In this document: in pieces, positions 45,107 to 55,903 of the stretch
How the letters are laid out: the number at the start of each line of letters is the position of its first letter
How positions within the stretch are numbered: the stretch's first letter is position 1
Source: Pogostemon cablin
Taxonomy: Eukaryota > Streptophyta > Magnoliopsida > Lamiales > Lamiaceae
Length of the DNA stretch: 64,000 nt
Reading direction: 5' to 3'
NCBI GenBank assembly: GCA_023678885.1
Contig: CM042970.1
Span: 2,024,355 to 2,088,354, forward strand
Program-made: the position numbers and the translations under genes
Notes under the pieces: generated by a model
What the model saw: only the letters and a program-made list of their open reading frames with translations
Database searches by the model: none
Told to the model about the DNA's origin: nothing

Positions 45107-46259
45107 TATTCTTAAAAACTCCAAATTCAGACAAAATTTTCAAATCGTTTCCATGTAATAATTTATGGTAATCAAATTCAGTTTCATTGCTTAAAATTAT
45201 ATGTCTAATTTTCGAGGTGGTGATTAAAAATTGCCAATGCTTAGATAATGAAGAAAATTAAATGAGAAATAATGCATCAATAAGCCCTTAAATTTTAAAA
45301 ATAAATAAATTATTAGCACATATTTGGATGTGTCTTTAAATTATTTTTATTTAAAAAAAAATTTAATATAATGAAATTTTATTTCATAAGAATCCTCACG
45401 ACATAGTCTGACAAAAAATATACTATTTTAAAGTCATCTTATTAATGTCTTAACCTATATATACGTTATATAAATTATCTATTAGTAATATAAGATGTGA
45501 ATTACAACTTTTTATTAAAAATTTGGTTCAATAATAGATCATGTAATTTATAATTAGTTTTATTTTTAAAAATAAAGACACTTTGTTCAACACTAATGTG
45601 AATCGAGTTTACGGTGTAAAATTTGTAATTTTATTTTAAAATAGTAAAATGGGTACATATGGATTTGTGTGACGGCATTTACGGTTTACATCATTTTATT
45701 CATTATTAGTTACTTATTTTTTCTTTCATAATATTATCACTTTTTTTATAATAAATTATTCATGAAATATTTCACTATATCATTAGCACTCTCATTATTT
45801 AAGTATCACTTTTTATAATAAAAATTATTATTTCTTATTCATTTCATAAAAATATTACGTGTAAAATGATGTCACACAAATATTTCCATGTGGATTTAAA
45901 ATTTTGAGTAAATAAAGGATAAAAATAAGTATAATAAAAATATAAAATTATCATTAAATTTTAAAATAGGGTAAAAATAAGTACAATATATGTAAATATA
46001 TAATAAAAATCTAAAAATTATCATTAATTAAATTTTAAAATAGAATATAAAGTATAAAAATAGAAGAATAAATGAAGTAATTAAGTATGCGTAAATCCAA
46101 AGATATAAAAATTGTTTCTAAAAAAAATCAAACCAGCCTATATTTTCATTTAACGATACATAATACTTTATTTATTTATTTATTCATTATCATTATTATT
46201 ATTTTCCGTAAATTAAAGAGTTATATCTCATTAAATCAGATGCGAAACTTTGTACATCG

Positions 46260-46327
<68 letters not shown>

Positions 46328-47080
46328 CGAGTGCGAAACTTATTAGTTCTTATACAATTTATTTATTTCTTATTATTATTTTAATTACAAGTTTTTAAAT
46401 CTACATATCTTTTCCCCATATATATATATCCCATATTTTATATATTAGGAAATGAGATATGGATATACTTCTACAAGTACATATAATTATTTATTAAAAT
46501 AATAATAATATAAGAAAATAATAATATAATTTCTTATTATAAGTCTCAGAAAATGAATTACGTGAGGATTTTATATATACAAATTTTTTCGAGTTTAAAT
46601 AAGACTAAAAAATAATAATATAATTTCTTACAAGTCTTGAATTAGGGAAGGGATTTATACAAGTATTTTTCTAATATAAATAAGACTAAAAAGGGTCTGT
46701 GTAATTAATAACAATACATTTTTCTAATATAAATAAGGAGTATGTGTAATAAATAACAAACAACAACATTGAAACAAAGTTAAAGTTGAAGTTGAACACA
46801 AAACTTCTGTATGTTATTCTCCTTATTTCATTTATTTATATTGACAAATTTTCAAAGTTAAATTCAAATTAAGAAAATATTGCATCGTATGGTAATGTAT
46901 GTTAGGTGAATAATGGATTATATTTCATATTTCATATTTCATTTGTGTTAGAAATAAATAAAGTGTATGGCAATGTATGTTAAGTAACAAACACTTAATT
47001 TAAAAGGTAAATTATGGATTATATTCCATATTTCATTTATGTTAGTAATAAATATTTAAATAAACAATCATACACGTTAT
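45107..47080. other. AT-rich intergenic region
   Basis: No gene is supported. Contains a TTA microsatellite (separate entry) and, near 46,900-47,040, a loosely duplicated block with TGGATTATATT(T/C)CATATTTC and GTATG(G)(T/C)AATGTATGTTA. Confidence 0.45.
46262..46325. repeat. (TTA)n microsatellite
   Basis: About 21 consecutive TTA units. It produces a spurious poly-Tyr reading frame. Confidence 0.95.
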
Positions 47081-47220
47081 TAATAGAAGGTAAAAGCTCA
47101 TGTGTGCCCGAACGCACGGATTCAGATCTGTGTGCCCAATCTTGATCATACCCGTATTCTCAAACTGACTCGAAATACATAAAGAAAAAAAACCCAAAAT
47201 TCAGTCTAGGGTTTACGCGA

Positions 47221-48796
47221 TGTTCACGATCAGACGTAATTCTCTCCATTCCGCTCTCTCTTTTCTACTCTCTCTCTCAATTCCCTTCTTGACTCCGATT
47301 CTCCGGCGCACCAGGTTTATTTCGTGAATCCTTCTTCTGGTCTCTCTTCACAATCTGCCCTGAAACTGACCCATGGCACAACGCCTATTCAGTTCGCTCG
47401 TGGGAAGGCAACGAAGTTCAGTTCATCAGACCGCAGCGGAGTAGAGCAGCTGCGACACGACCTTAATTACCTTAGTTGTATCTTGCATTTTAAAGGTTTT
47501 CCTTCTCATGTATTCCTTTTTTTATTTATTAGAATTTTATTTCGTGTTTAATTTTCATAGAAATACTTATAGAACGAATTATCAACGATTTGTATTTTTA
47601 AGGTTTTCCTTCTCAAGTAATTCTCCTCTTCTGTATTAGAATTTGATTTCATGTTTAATTTCAGAGGAAGTTCAAGAGTTGTCTAAGCAATTGATTGATA
47701 CAGCTGTTGTAGCTTCAAAATTCAAATAATTTACCTCCGGCCTCAGGCGAAGGAACCACGGTGTCGTCTACTAAGCTAAAATACAGGTCATTGTGAGTTT
47801 AAATGTAGTATTAACTAACAAATTTCATCTAATAGGGTGGTTTCTCATTATTTTGACTTGTCTTAGCAGTTAATGTCCATTAATGTGAAAATGGTTAATT
47901 GTTCTACTCATATTTGTCTGTTATTGGCCTTTATTGCACTGAATTTGTCTGATCTCTTCTATTGAATTATTAATTATATTTATTGAACAAAATTAGTGGG
48001 CACCTTATAGCAATTTTCATGTATGGGATGATACAAACGCCAGTCAAATTACATATTTTTAGGATTAAATTGCTTTTAAAATTGTTAAAAAGCTTTTAAT
48101 CTTGTGGTTGCTTTGTTTCAAGGTATGCAATTGTTCCATTGCATGTATTATTTCATGGAAAATGCTAGTCACTGCATGTTCATAATCAACTTTTACAATT
48201 CTATTCTAAATTCTCTATCCACTGAATAAAATATTTTAAGAATTACATATTTATGTATCTATTGAAGATTGAGATTTTAATGATGTATCTCTGCAAGATG
48301 AGATTTAATGTGTAGTATGTAGAAGAAGAGATAAATAACTTTGTAGATATGGGGTAAATGAATGTAAGTTCATGTATGCAGTTCAGGTTTATTAAATTAG
48401 TATAGGAGTATTTGTTGGATACTGTTTTTTGTTTATGAAATAACATATCATTGTGTTAATACATGAATCTGTTGTTCGAATTTTGGCAAACAAGTTTGAT
48501 GCTGCCAAAATCAAGAGTGATTAACCCTGCAATTGATGAGTCTTTGGTACAAGGGATAAAAAAATAATTTATTTGGGGTTATTTGAGCCTTTTTTTTAAT
48601 GAAGTTTTCTGATTTGATTTTAACTTGCAATGTACTAGTTTGATGTTCTGATAGGATATTTCGTAAAATCTATGTCTTCAGTATGCTGAGGAGAAAAGGG
48701 AAAAAATACTAAAAGTTGTAGAAGAGAAAAAAAGGGCAGCTTAAGAGAAATTGAAAGTATTAGAGAAAGTTGATCTGGGAAAGAGACATAAATGAT
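47221..48796 (+). pseudogene. Exon-like captured gene fragment (plus strand), unidentified
   Basis: Coding-like pieces appear in order. The first, starting near 47221 with MFTIRRNSLHSALSFLLSLS, ends at a CACCAG|GTTTAT donor-like site. The next is EEVQELSKQLIDTAVVASKF near 47,665, followed in a shifted frame by LPPASGEGTTVSSTKLKYR. Next come ANKFDAAKIKSD near 48,490, and QYAEEKREKILKVVEEKKRA and EKLKVLEKVDLGKRHK near 48,680-48,790. The last is charged and helical. Intron-like AT-rich DNA separates them. Stops and shifts break the frames. It looks like a host gene captured with its introns. I do not recognise the family. Confidence 0.45.
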
Positions 48797-49029
48797 GGTG
48801 TTTGTTGGAGTTGTTATAAATTTTGGATATGTTGTGTGATGACTAGTATATGATGATAGTTATCAAGTTGGTGTGATAACTCTTTATGCATTACATGATT
48901 AGTTTTTGCTATGTTTTATTATCAGTACAGTGAGACAATGTCATTGTATGTGAAGGAAACATCATATCTTTTTGTCCTTCATTTACATTTAGGGAACTTG
49001 CATTTGAATTTAATCAATAAGATTGTCAC

Positions 49030-51010
49030 TTCAAAGAGCATATTAATATCTTTTAAATAGTACATTGTTATCATGCAAAGGGTATATTATTGTCATGTAA
49101 ACTGAATGGATTCGAAAGGGTATATTGTTGATTAGTAGATGATACATTGTTATGAGTAGAGGGTACGTTGTTGTCATGCAAAGAGTACGGAGTTTAGAGT
49201 GTTCCAAGTTTATTATAAGAGGTGTTATGAAATGGCGAAAAGAGTATATCTTGTATGACTAAATGGTACATTATTGATGAGTAAAGGGTACACTGTTTGT
49301 CATCTAAAGGGTATACTGAACGTGTAAATTGTATGAGGTAACAAATTGGTATATTGAGGTCATGTAATATTTGTGGAATTGCAAATGGTATGTTGTTAAT
49401 TAGTAAAAGTTACATTGTTTATGAGTAAGGTGTACATTGTTTGCCAAGCAAAAGATATAGTCGTCATATTAATTGTAAGTTGCAAAAGGTTGTTGATGAG
49501 TAAAGAGTACATTATTAATAAGTAAGGGTAAATTGTTTTTCATGTAAATGGTATAGTTTTTTAAACAATTAAGGTATATTGGCATGGTCTAAAGAGTACG
49601 ACGCTCAATACTAAAGAGTATAATAAGTTATCTTATACCTAAATTTCACAATGTGTTTTCAATAAAAATATTTCATAACTACATAAAAGTTTACTCATTT
49701 AAAATCCAAGAAATTTATTAATTCATCAAAATCTATCACAATATATAACATATAGATCACTAAAGTAAACGAGCATTTGGAGTTTTAGATTCAAATTCCT
49801 TAGCTAACTCTAAAGTTTTCCGCTTACTCTTTTTGCTTTTTCGAAGTGACCCTTTATTCTCTTCTTCCTCCCTTTTGTAACTGAATTAACTGGATCGAAT
49901 AGAATATTAGATAAATTCTTGTTTTTGATAACTTCCTTGTTTTGGACAACTTGTTCTGATTGTGCTGAAGAATTCGCTACCAAAACATCAATAGCCAACA
50001 AATCTCTTGCATATGCATCACGAACAACATCTGCACACGGACAATTACCTTATTAATATAAGTGCACAATAGTAGGTATAACAAAAAATAAAGATTTTGA
50101 ACGCAGGTGTAGAAATTATAACTAAATGGTATATCAACTACTGTTGAAGGGTACGTTTTTGTCATGCAAAGGGTATATTATTTTTATGTGAACTGTATGG
50201 ATTTGCAAAGGGTATATAATTGATAATTAAAGAGTATATTATTGATGAGTAAAGGGTACATCGTTTGTCATGCAAAGCGTACACTGGTCGTGTAAATTGT
50301 ATAAAGTTGCAAAGGGTACATTTTTGACAATAAAAGGTATATTACATATGAGTAAAGAGTGCATTTTTTTAGTAATGAGTACATTATTCAAATCTGGAAT
50401 TGGTGACGAAATTAAAGATGATTACAAAGACATGTCATAAAATAACTATGAATTAGCTGACAACCATGACTTATTGTATTAATGGATAAAAGGAAAAGAG
50501 CAAGAACCTGCACATTGCTCTCCTCCATTAGAATCTCTTTGACCTTGCCACATAATATCCTTACCTATACAAAATAAACAAAAAATTTGCAGGTAAAAGT
50601 TAAACCAATTAGAGAACATATACAGTAAATTGGATCTGAAGTATAAAGATGCAGAAATAAGGGGATAGAATTTGAGAATTGAAGAAAATTTTGTTGACAA
50701 AAGAGTTGTTCAAGCAGGTACAATCATTACAACTAAAGGGTATATCAGCTACGAATGAAGGGTAAATATTTGTCATGCAAAGAGTATATTGTTTTCATGT
50801 GAACTTTATAGATTCACAAAGGGTATATTATTAATGAGTAAAGAGTACATTCTTGATCAGTAGAGAGTATATTTTTGTCATACAAAGGGTATGGAATTTA
50901 AAGTGTTTCAAATTTATTATAAAATGTATTATGGCATGATGCAAAGGGTTTATTGCGTATGAATAAAGGGTATATAATTAATGAGTAAAGAGTACATTGT
51001 TTATCATAAT
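49030..51010. repeat. Dispersed arrays of a GGGTA(C/T)ATT motif within the MULE
   Basis: Three blocks (about 49,030-49,640; 50,110-50,400; 50,720-51,010) are built of loosely repeated units such as GATGAGTAAAGGGTACATTG, TTTGTCATGCAAAGGGTATA and TTGTCATGCAAAGAGTA. Spacing varies from about 25 to 45 bp. The smaller relatives at 12 kb carry GTACCCTTT/GTATACCCTTT, the complement of the same core. Confidence 0.75.
49741..50581 (-). pseudogene. Exon-like captured gene fragment (minus strand), unidentified
   Basis: Minus strand: KDIMWQGQRDSNGGEQCA (50564-50508) ends at CAG|GTTCTT; the next piece starts after TGTGCAG at 50030 with DVVRDAYARDLLAIDVLVAN and continues to FDPVNSVTKGRKKRIKGH. A +1 shift then allows KSKKSKRKTLELAKEFESK to a stop near 49,766. 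The basic KGRKKR end recalls FAR1-related proteins, but this is weak. It lies convergent to the plus-strand set. Confidence 0.4.
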
Positions 51011-51365
51011 ATTAAGTTATGGCTAGATCCAATCTCCTGGTCCCTTACTAGAAGAATTAAAAAGGACTTTAACTAAAGAGAGAATCGTTTATCCTGGATA
51101 ACTTGGATAGCCTGGGTAGTTAGTTCAATGGAGTCCACCTCACTTAGGATATTTGTCAGGAGATAGGAAATCATCAGGCGATTGCGTGACATAATATGGT
51201 TTCACCAAGCCTCTAAGAAATCAAAACTAAAAACATTAAAAAAAAGTATCCAAATTTGCAGTACACCCTAAACAAATTAACTAAATAATTTATTGAAATA
51301 AACAAATTTCACAATCAGCAAACCCTGAACAAATTATACACACAAAGCTTACCGACACAATTGCT

Positions 51366-51569
51366 ACACTCATGGCTTAATAATTAAACTTGAATACGCA
51401 TCAGTATTCACAATTTTATCTAATACAATCCATTAATTAGAAATTCCCAACCAGAAAGCTCCCACACTCATGGCTTAACAATTAAACTTGAATACGCATC
51501 AGTATTCATAATTTTATCTAATACAATCCATTAATTAGAAATTCCCAATCAGAAAGCTCCCACACTCAT
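51366..51569. repeat. 98-bp tandem duplication
   Basis: CTCATGGCTTAA.AATTAAAC, TTGAATACGCATCAGTATTC and CCATTAATTAGAAATTCCCA occur twice, 98 bp apart, with only a few differences. It lies near the right end of the 4.9-kb MULE. Confidence 0.85.
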
Positions 51570-52145
51570 GCATTCATCAACATACAAACACGCTTATGGA
51601 AGAAGAGTAACATAATTACATCATTATAACAACAACTAACTTGCTCGGATTTTTGCAGGAGAGAAACTAGGGCGAGGATAAGAAAAAAAATCCAAATCAA
51701 GATTGAGGGACTATGAATGCACACCTGGAATTGATCGTACGCACTCAAGGTAGAATCTGACGCTCGAGGTAGAATCGTCCGCTCCAGATCTGCACTCCAG
51801 ATTGCCGCACTCCCAGCGTGAAAGAGAAACACACACTCAAATGTGAATGTGTTTTAAATTTTCTTTTTTAATTTATATATGGTCCGTTATCTTATGGGTA
51901 GATCCGGGCACACATAAATAGATCCGTGTGTCTGGACACACAAGAGCCTCACTCTATTAGATGAATGCCATGACCAAATTATCCCTCCTCCTACCCTCCA
52001 TATTACTAAAATGTGAACATTTCATAATACTAGGTAGTGTAGCATGGTGCTGACCCGTTTAAAATAAATTAATAAAAAAAATATTATCTTTAAAATTAAA
52101 TTAAAATTAAATATTTTAAATAAATTAGTTGAATATGAAGAAAAA

Positions 52146-52516
52146 ATTGATTTTAACTTATTTTAATTGAAGATGCAGTGTTGGTTATAATTTTAATTAT
52201 TTAATAAGTTTTTTATATGCATATATGTTGTATTAACAATTGATTTTAGCTTACTTTAATGGATATGTCTTAAAATGTACAAGTTGTGCTTATCAAGAAG
52301 AAAAAACTTGGTATGACGCGTGGACACACCGTGCTCCAATGGAACACAAGAATTTAATATTAATTTTTGTCATTAATTAATATTTTATTATTGTATTCCT
52401 ATGAGGGCACGATGTGTCCCGAGAATACAGGAGACCAACTCTATCAAGAAAAAATTGGTTTTAACTTATTTGAATCGAAGATGTATTGTTGGTTATAATT
52501 TTAATTATTTAATAAA
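52146..52516. repeat. 65-bp direct repeat flanking a small MULE
   Basis: A block ending GTTGGTTATAATTTTAATTA occurs at 52146-52207 and 52449-52516 with about five differences. The small MULE at 52300-52441 lies between, so the duplication and the insertion may be linked or coincidental. Confidence 0.7.
52300..52441. mobile_element. Small (142-bp) MULE of the GGCAAAA/GAGGCTC type
   Basis: A 9-bp duplication TATCAAGAA flanks it (52291-52299 and 52442-52450). Inverted ends share GGACACACCGTGC.CC..TGGAA versus GGACACATCGTGCCCTCATAGGAA in loose form. Terminal bases (GAAAAAACTT; GAGTTGGTCTCCTG inward) follow the two-ended pattern of the family. Confidence 0.75.
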
Positions 52517-52517
52517 T

Positions 52518-52662
52518 CCTCCGTCCATTCTTAATTTATTTATTTTACTATTTTGGGGCTTTCATTCTTAATCTACTAATTTCCCTTTTTAAAAATGTTG
52601 GACCACACTCCCCACTAATATAATTATCCAAACGAACTGATAGATTGATGGTTTAGATGGAG
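52518..52662. mobile_element. CTCCGTCC-family MITE, worn
   Basis: CCTCCGTCCATTCTTAATTT at the left and GATGGTTTAGATGGAG at the right, followed by TA. ATCTACTAATTTCCCTTTTT and CCACTAATATAATTA landmarks are inside. Confidence 0.6.
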
Positions 52663-53103
52663 TACGTTTTTTATTTATTTATGAAATGTTCATGGTATTA
52701 GGCTTTTATAGAATATTGTGAGTCGGCTATGGGCCTTTTGGATATTAGGGGAAAAAAATGAAGCATGCTGGATGTGAGTAAGTTAAACCTGTTACAACGC
52801 ATCAGTTGTTCCAAATTTTCCATGCTGGATGATCAATTATTAAAATAAACTTGTATTAAGAATAATCAATTATTATAATAAACTTAGAAGACAATAGGGT
52901 ATTGTGTAATTGTATTATGCAGCGGAGTCACTATTACCATCTCAAAAAATGTAACTAATCAAAAACTTAGCCAACTGAACAATCAGTTCTTCTACACACA
53001 AAAGATAATTTTTTCAATAGGTTAAATGAGTGGCAGTAATAATGGTCAGTCCCTGATTCACCTTAGATTTTCCAAATAATTTTAATCAGAATATATCACA
53101 ATC

Positions 53104-53551
53104 GGGAAAATATCACATTTGGTCCCATAAGAATTACTTCAGTTCAATTTTAGTCCCGTAGAAATTAACTGGTCTCATAGCTAGCGGTTTTGGTCCCATA
53201 AGAATTTTATAATCATAATTTTTCAAAAATTTTCATCTCAAATTAACTTGTATTATTATAAACTACCAAATTTATATTATTTTCTCTTTCAACATAAACA
53301 TAGTCCATTATGACAATTTCTTCTGTTTTCTCTCTCAATAAATATTGTATTAGTTTTCTTTTTGGGGATTATTTTTGCAAATTATGAAATCAAATCTACA
53401 AGTTGTCATTTTGATTTTACTAACGGTTCAGAATATTTCATTAACTATTAACAAATTTTGATGAAAAATTCCTATAGAACTAAATCTGCCAGTTTTGGGA
53501 CCTTTTTAACATTGAACAATTCTTACAGGACCAAAAGTGTAATTATCTGCA
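53104..53551. mobile_element. Foldback element with TTTGGTCCCATAAGAATT ends
   Basis: TATCACATTTGGTCCCATAA at the left is matched on the opposite strand by TTACACTTTTGGTCCTGTAA at the right; inversion extends over some 80 bp (AGTTCAATTTTAGTCCCGTA; AAAGGTCCCAAAACTGGC). The 'GGTCCC..AA' subterminal blocks recall the 0.8- and 32.7-kb elements. No coding sequence or clear target duplication. Confidence 0.6.
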
Positions 53552-53570
53552 ACACGCTAAACACAAAAAA

Positions 53571-53836
53571 TATCATATTCCAGTTACAGAAATTAGTGGA
53601 TGCAGAATTACATTAGAAGACTCTCATCAAATATCATATTCCAGTTACAGAAATTAGTGGATGCAGAATTACATTAAAAGGCTCTCATCAATGCATCCAT
53701 GCGACCATTTAAGGGTGATTTTCTTTGCGTAAAAAAAAAAACTCTATTCCCAGAATGAGCGATAACCTATTCAAATTACAAGAACTCAATGTCCACAGAG
53801 AATATTCAAATTAGAAGAACTCAATGTCCACAAAGA
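53571..53836. repeat. Two short tandem duplications (61 and 34 bp)
   Basis: The unit TATCATATTCCAGTTACAGA... is repeated at 53571 and 53632; TATTCAAATTA.AAGAACTCA is repeated at 53769 and 53803. Each pair is nearly identical. Confidence 0.85.
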
Positions 53837-54180
53837 AGACATGGGAATATCAATCTAATTTAACTTCAGATTGTGCAAATCCTCGCAATTATGATTATCC
53901 GTATTAAACTATAAAGCATGATTTTAGTTATTTAGATCTCACAAAAGCATATGAATCCCAATAAAAAAGCCAATTAATAATACTGGAAGAATTTTCAATT
54001 TGAAGAACCAATCTAAAAATTAAAAGGGCCAGGGAGTCAGGAATAGAATGGATATAAAAGCAAGCAAAAAAAAAAGTAGAATAGGATTTATTAATTAATA
54101 ATTACAAAGATGAGGGAGCACGACAAAGGGAAAGATAGGTGAAAATGATTAAGCTAGCATATAGAGGTGGATGGAGGAAT

Positions 54181-54940
54181 TCAAAGCTCATCAGCTGTGT
54201 GTTTATTAATCTTCTCATCAACTGCTTCAAGATTGGATGCAATGGTGTCCTTGGCTGATTCATATGTCTCCTTGGCAGCATTGTACCCTTTTTTGGCCGT
54301 CTCCTTGGCAGCATCGTACCCATGTTTTGGCTTCTCAGACCCTTTATTGATCGCAGCATCATACCCTTCCGTGACCTCCTCAGCAGCCCATCGGATGTTT
54401 TCCCCCGCATTCTCTTGCTTATCTCTGCCCTCATCCACCATTTCGCTCACCTTCTCCCCTGTCTTTCCGACCATCTCGTATGCCTTCTGCTTTGCCTCCT
54501 CACCTGCTGCTCGAGCCTTCTCCCCTGCTTCCCGGGCCTTCTCGCCTATGTATTCTCCACTTCCTGTCATCAATTCTACCTCATTTTTAATTTAATTAAT
54601 AATATAATTCTACATCATCTTTACTTTAATTAATAATATTTAACATATAATTTGCATCTTTAATTTAATAAATAATATTTAACATATAATTTGTAAGATA
54701 AGGTTTACCCGCAGCGGTGTCGCTTATTTTGTCTCTAGTGTTCTTAGCGGCATCCATAGCAGCCTCCTCAGTCGTAGTCTTCAAGCCGACGCCCTCAGAG
54801 ATCTTCTCTTTTGCCCATCCTGCCCACGATTCTGAACCATCAATACCACCACCCTTCTCCTCGTCTCCTTTCTGAGTGACCGCGGCTGACACCACCACTA
54901 TCACCACCAATGCAACCACAACAACTCTTTTCATCATCAT
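54181..54940 (-). CDS. LEA_4-type late embryogenesis abundant protein, ER-targeted
   Basis: Two exons on the minus strand, 54940-54709 and 54563-54181, joined at GCGG|GTAAAC and GACAG|GAAGTGG, give 204 residues. The N-terminus (MMMKRVVVVALVVIVVVSAA) is a signal peptide. The rest is hydrophilic, Ala/Lys/Glu-rich and helical, with 11-mer-like repeats: EKAREAGEKARAAGEEAKQK, YDAAKETAKKGYNAAKETYE, SAKDTIASN. This is the LEA group 3/LEA_4 pattern: disordered when wet, helical on drying, protecting membranes and proteins in desiccating seeds or stressed tissue. The last four residues, ADEL, resemble the HDEL/KDEL retrieval signal, so I infer ER-lumen residence. Low Trp and no Cys fit the family. ABA-type promoter boxes lie upstream. 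Splicing restores G-S-G without a break. Confidence 0.88.
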
Positions 54941-55033
54941 TTTCTATGTTCAAATCACTGACGCACAGCAAAAACTACGAACACAAGCACAACTAACGCT
55001 GCAACCAGGAGCAACACCCACATATGCGGCATG

Positions 55034-55043
55034 TGATTTATAT
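55034..55043 (-). promoter_or_regulatory. Candidate TATA box of the LEA gene
   Basis: ATATATAAAT on the minus strand (about 55034-55043) lies some 95 bp upstream of the LEA start codon, a normal plant spacing. Confidence 0.55.
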
Positions 55044-55184
55044 ATTTTCTTAATTTTATTATCAGTATCGTTACAAGTATCGTTACATGAACAAGGAATT
55101 TATATACTTCAATTTTATTTATTTATAAATCAAAAGCAATGAGTTTGAGTTTGAAGAGCGAGGCGTATGACAAGTGGCAGTTTA

Positions 55185-55198
55185 GCCAATAACGTGGC
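55185..55198 (-). promoter_or_regulatory. ABRE plus CCAAT box upstream of the LEA gene
   Basis: GCCAAT (55185-55190) stands next to ACGTGGC (55192-55198), the core of an ABA-response element bound by bZIP factors. Both are about 250 bp upstream of the LEA start. This suits ABA or seed-maturation control, which is usual for LEA genes. Confidence 0.6.
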
Positions 55199-55210
55199 AG
55201 CCTGCATGTA

Positions 55211-55316
55211 GACTGTGCACTTCCACGCGTCAACTTCTTAAACTGTGCACTTAGACTGTGCACTTCCACGCGTCAACTTCTTAAACTGTGCACTTCCGCG
55301 CGTCTAACTTATTACC
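55211..55316. repeat. Tandem 43-bp promoter repeat with CACGCGT boxes
   Basis: GACTGTGCACTTCCACGCGT followed by CAACTTCTTAAACTGTGCAC occurs at 55211 and again, identical, at 55254; a third, partial and altered unit (CACTTCCGCGCGTC) follows near 55291. Each unit holds CACGCGT, close to the coupling element that assists ABREs. The repeat lies about 270-370 bp upstream of the LEA ATG. Confidence 0.85.
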
Positions 55317-55655
55317 TATCCTTTACTTCCTAGCTTATTACTCATGCACATATCCATATTTCAATATTGAGAGAATTTTTGGGAAAGATCTTAAGATTGA
55401 ACACAAAAAAGAAGTCGCGAACCTCTCAAAAAAAGATTTGACCCATTCAAAAAACTATCTCAAAAAGATTTGGCCCATTAAAAAAACTAGCCCACCTTTG
55501 AAGGATTATTCTTTATAAGTAGTCCCACGGATTCTTCTTTATATAGTATAGATATCAAGATTAAGGAATATTGCTCGTCCAGCCCATCATCCCAGCCCAT
55601 TTTGAAGGAATTCTTTTTTATATTGTATAGATAATATTATCAAAATTAAAATATA
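55317..55655. other. Intergenic DNA with short degenerate repeats
   Basis: AAAAGATTTG(A/G)CCCATT and TTGAAGGA(A)TT(A)TTCTTTATA motifs each occur twice. No gene. Confidence 0.45.
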
Positions 55656-55903
55656 CTCCATCCGTCCTAGGAAATATTGCACCCCCTTTCCTGGCACAGA
55701 AATTAATAAAGTGGTGACTTTTACGTGTATTATGATATTTTTTGGTAATAAATAAATTATAAAGTATGTAAAGTGTGTTAGATAGGGGTGGTTTTTTTTT
55801 TGTAAATAAAGTGTATGGAAAATGGTGATTGTGTTTGACTTTTTGCTTTTTTAGGAATGTGCAAACTTTTGTGGGATAAAAAGTGTGTCAGGGATGGAGG
55901 GAG
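55656..55903. mobile_element. Stowaway-like MITE (CTCCATCC ends)
   Basis: CTCCATCCGTCCTAGGAAAT to GTCAGGGATGGAGGGAG, with TA flanks. Its interior (AAATATTGCACCCC..; GTTTGACTTTTTGC) differs from the common subgroup, so it is a separate subfamily. Confidence 0.78.

Larger units (their letters stand above)
47090..51954. mobile_element. 4.9-kb MULE of the GGCAAAA/GAGGCTC family with captured gene pieces
   Basis: The left end (GTAAAAGCTCATGTGTGCCC, then GAACGCACGGATTCAGATCT) and right end, read inward (GAGTGAGGCTCTTGTGTGTC, then ACACACGGATC), are imperfect inverted repeats of about 45 bp. Flanks TAATAGAAG (47081-47089) and TATTAGATG (51955-51963) agree at seven of nine bases, a worn 9-bp duplication. 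Inside are a plus-strand exon-like set (47.2-48.8 kb), a minus-strand set (49.7-50.6 kb), three arrays of GGGTA(C/T)ATT motifs and a 98-bp tandem duplication near the right end. No mudrA-type transposase was found, so it depends on another element. Confidence 0.72.

Noticed and set aside
46087..46326. 79-codon frame ending in poly-Tyr
   Set aside because: Produced by the TTA microsatellite.
54167..54595. Plus-strand 142-codon frame over the LEA gene
   Set aside because: Shadow of the minus-strand LEA exon; the minus frame has the splice sites and the LEA repeats.
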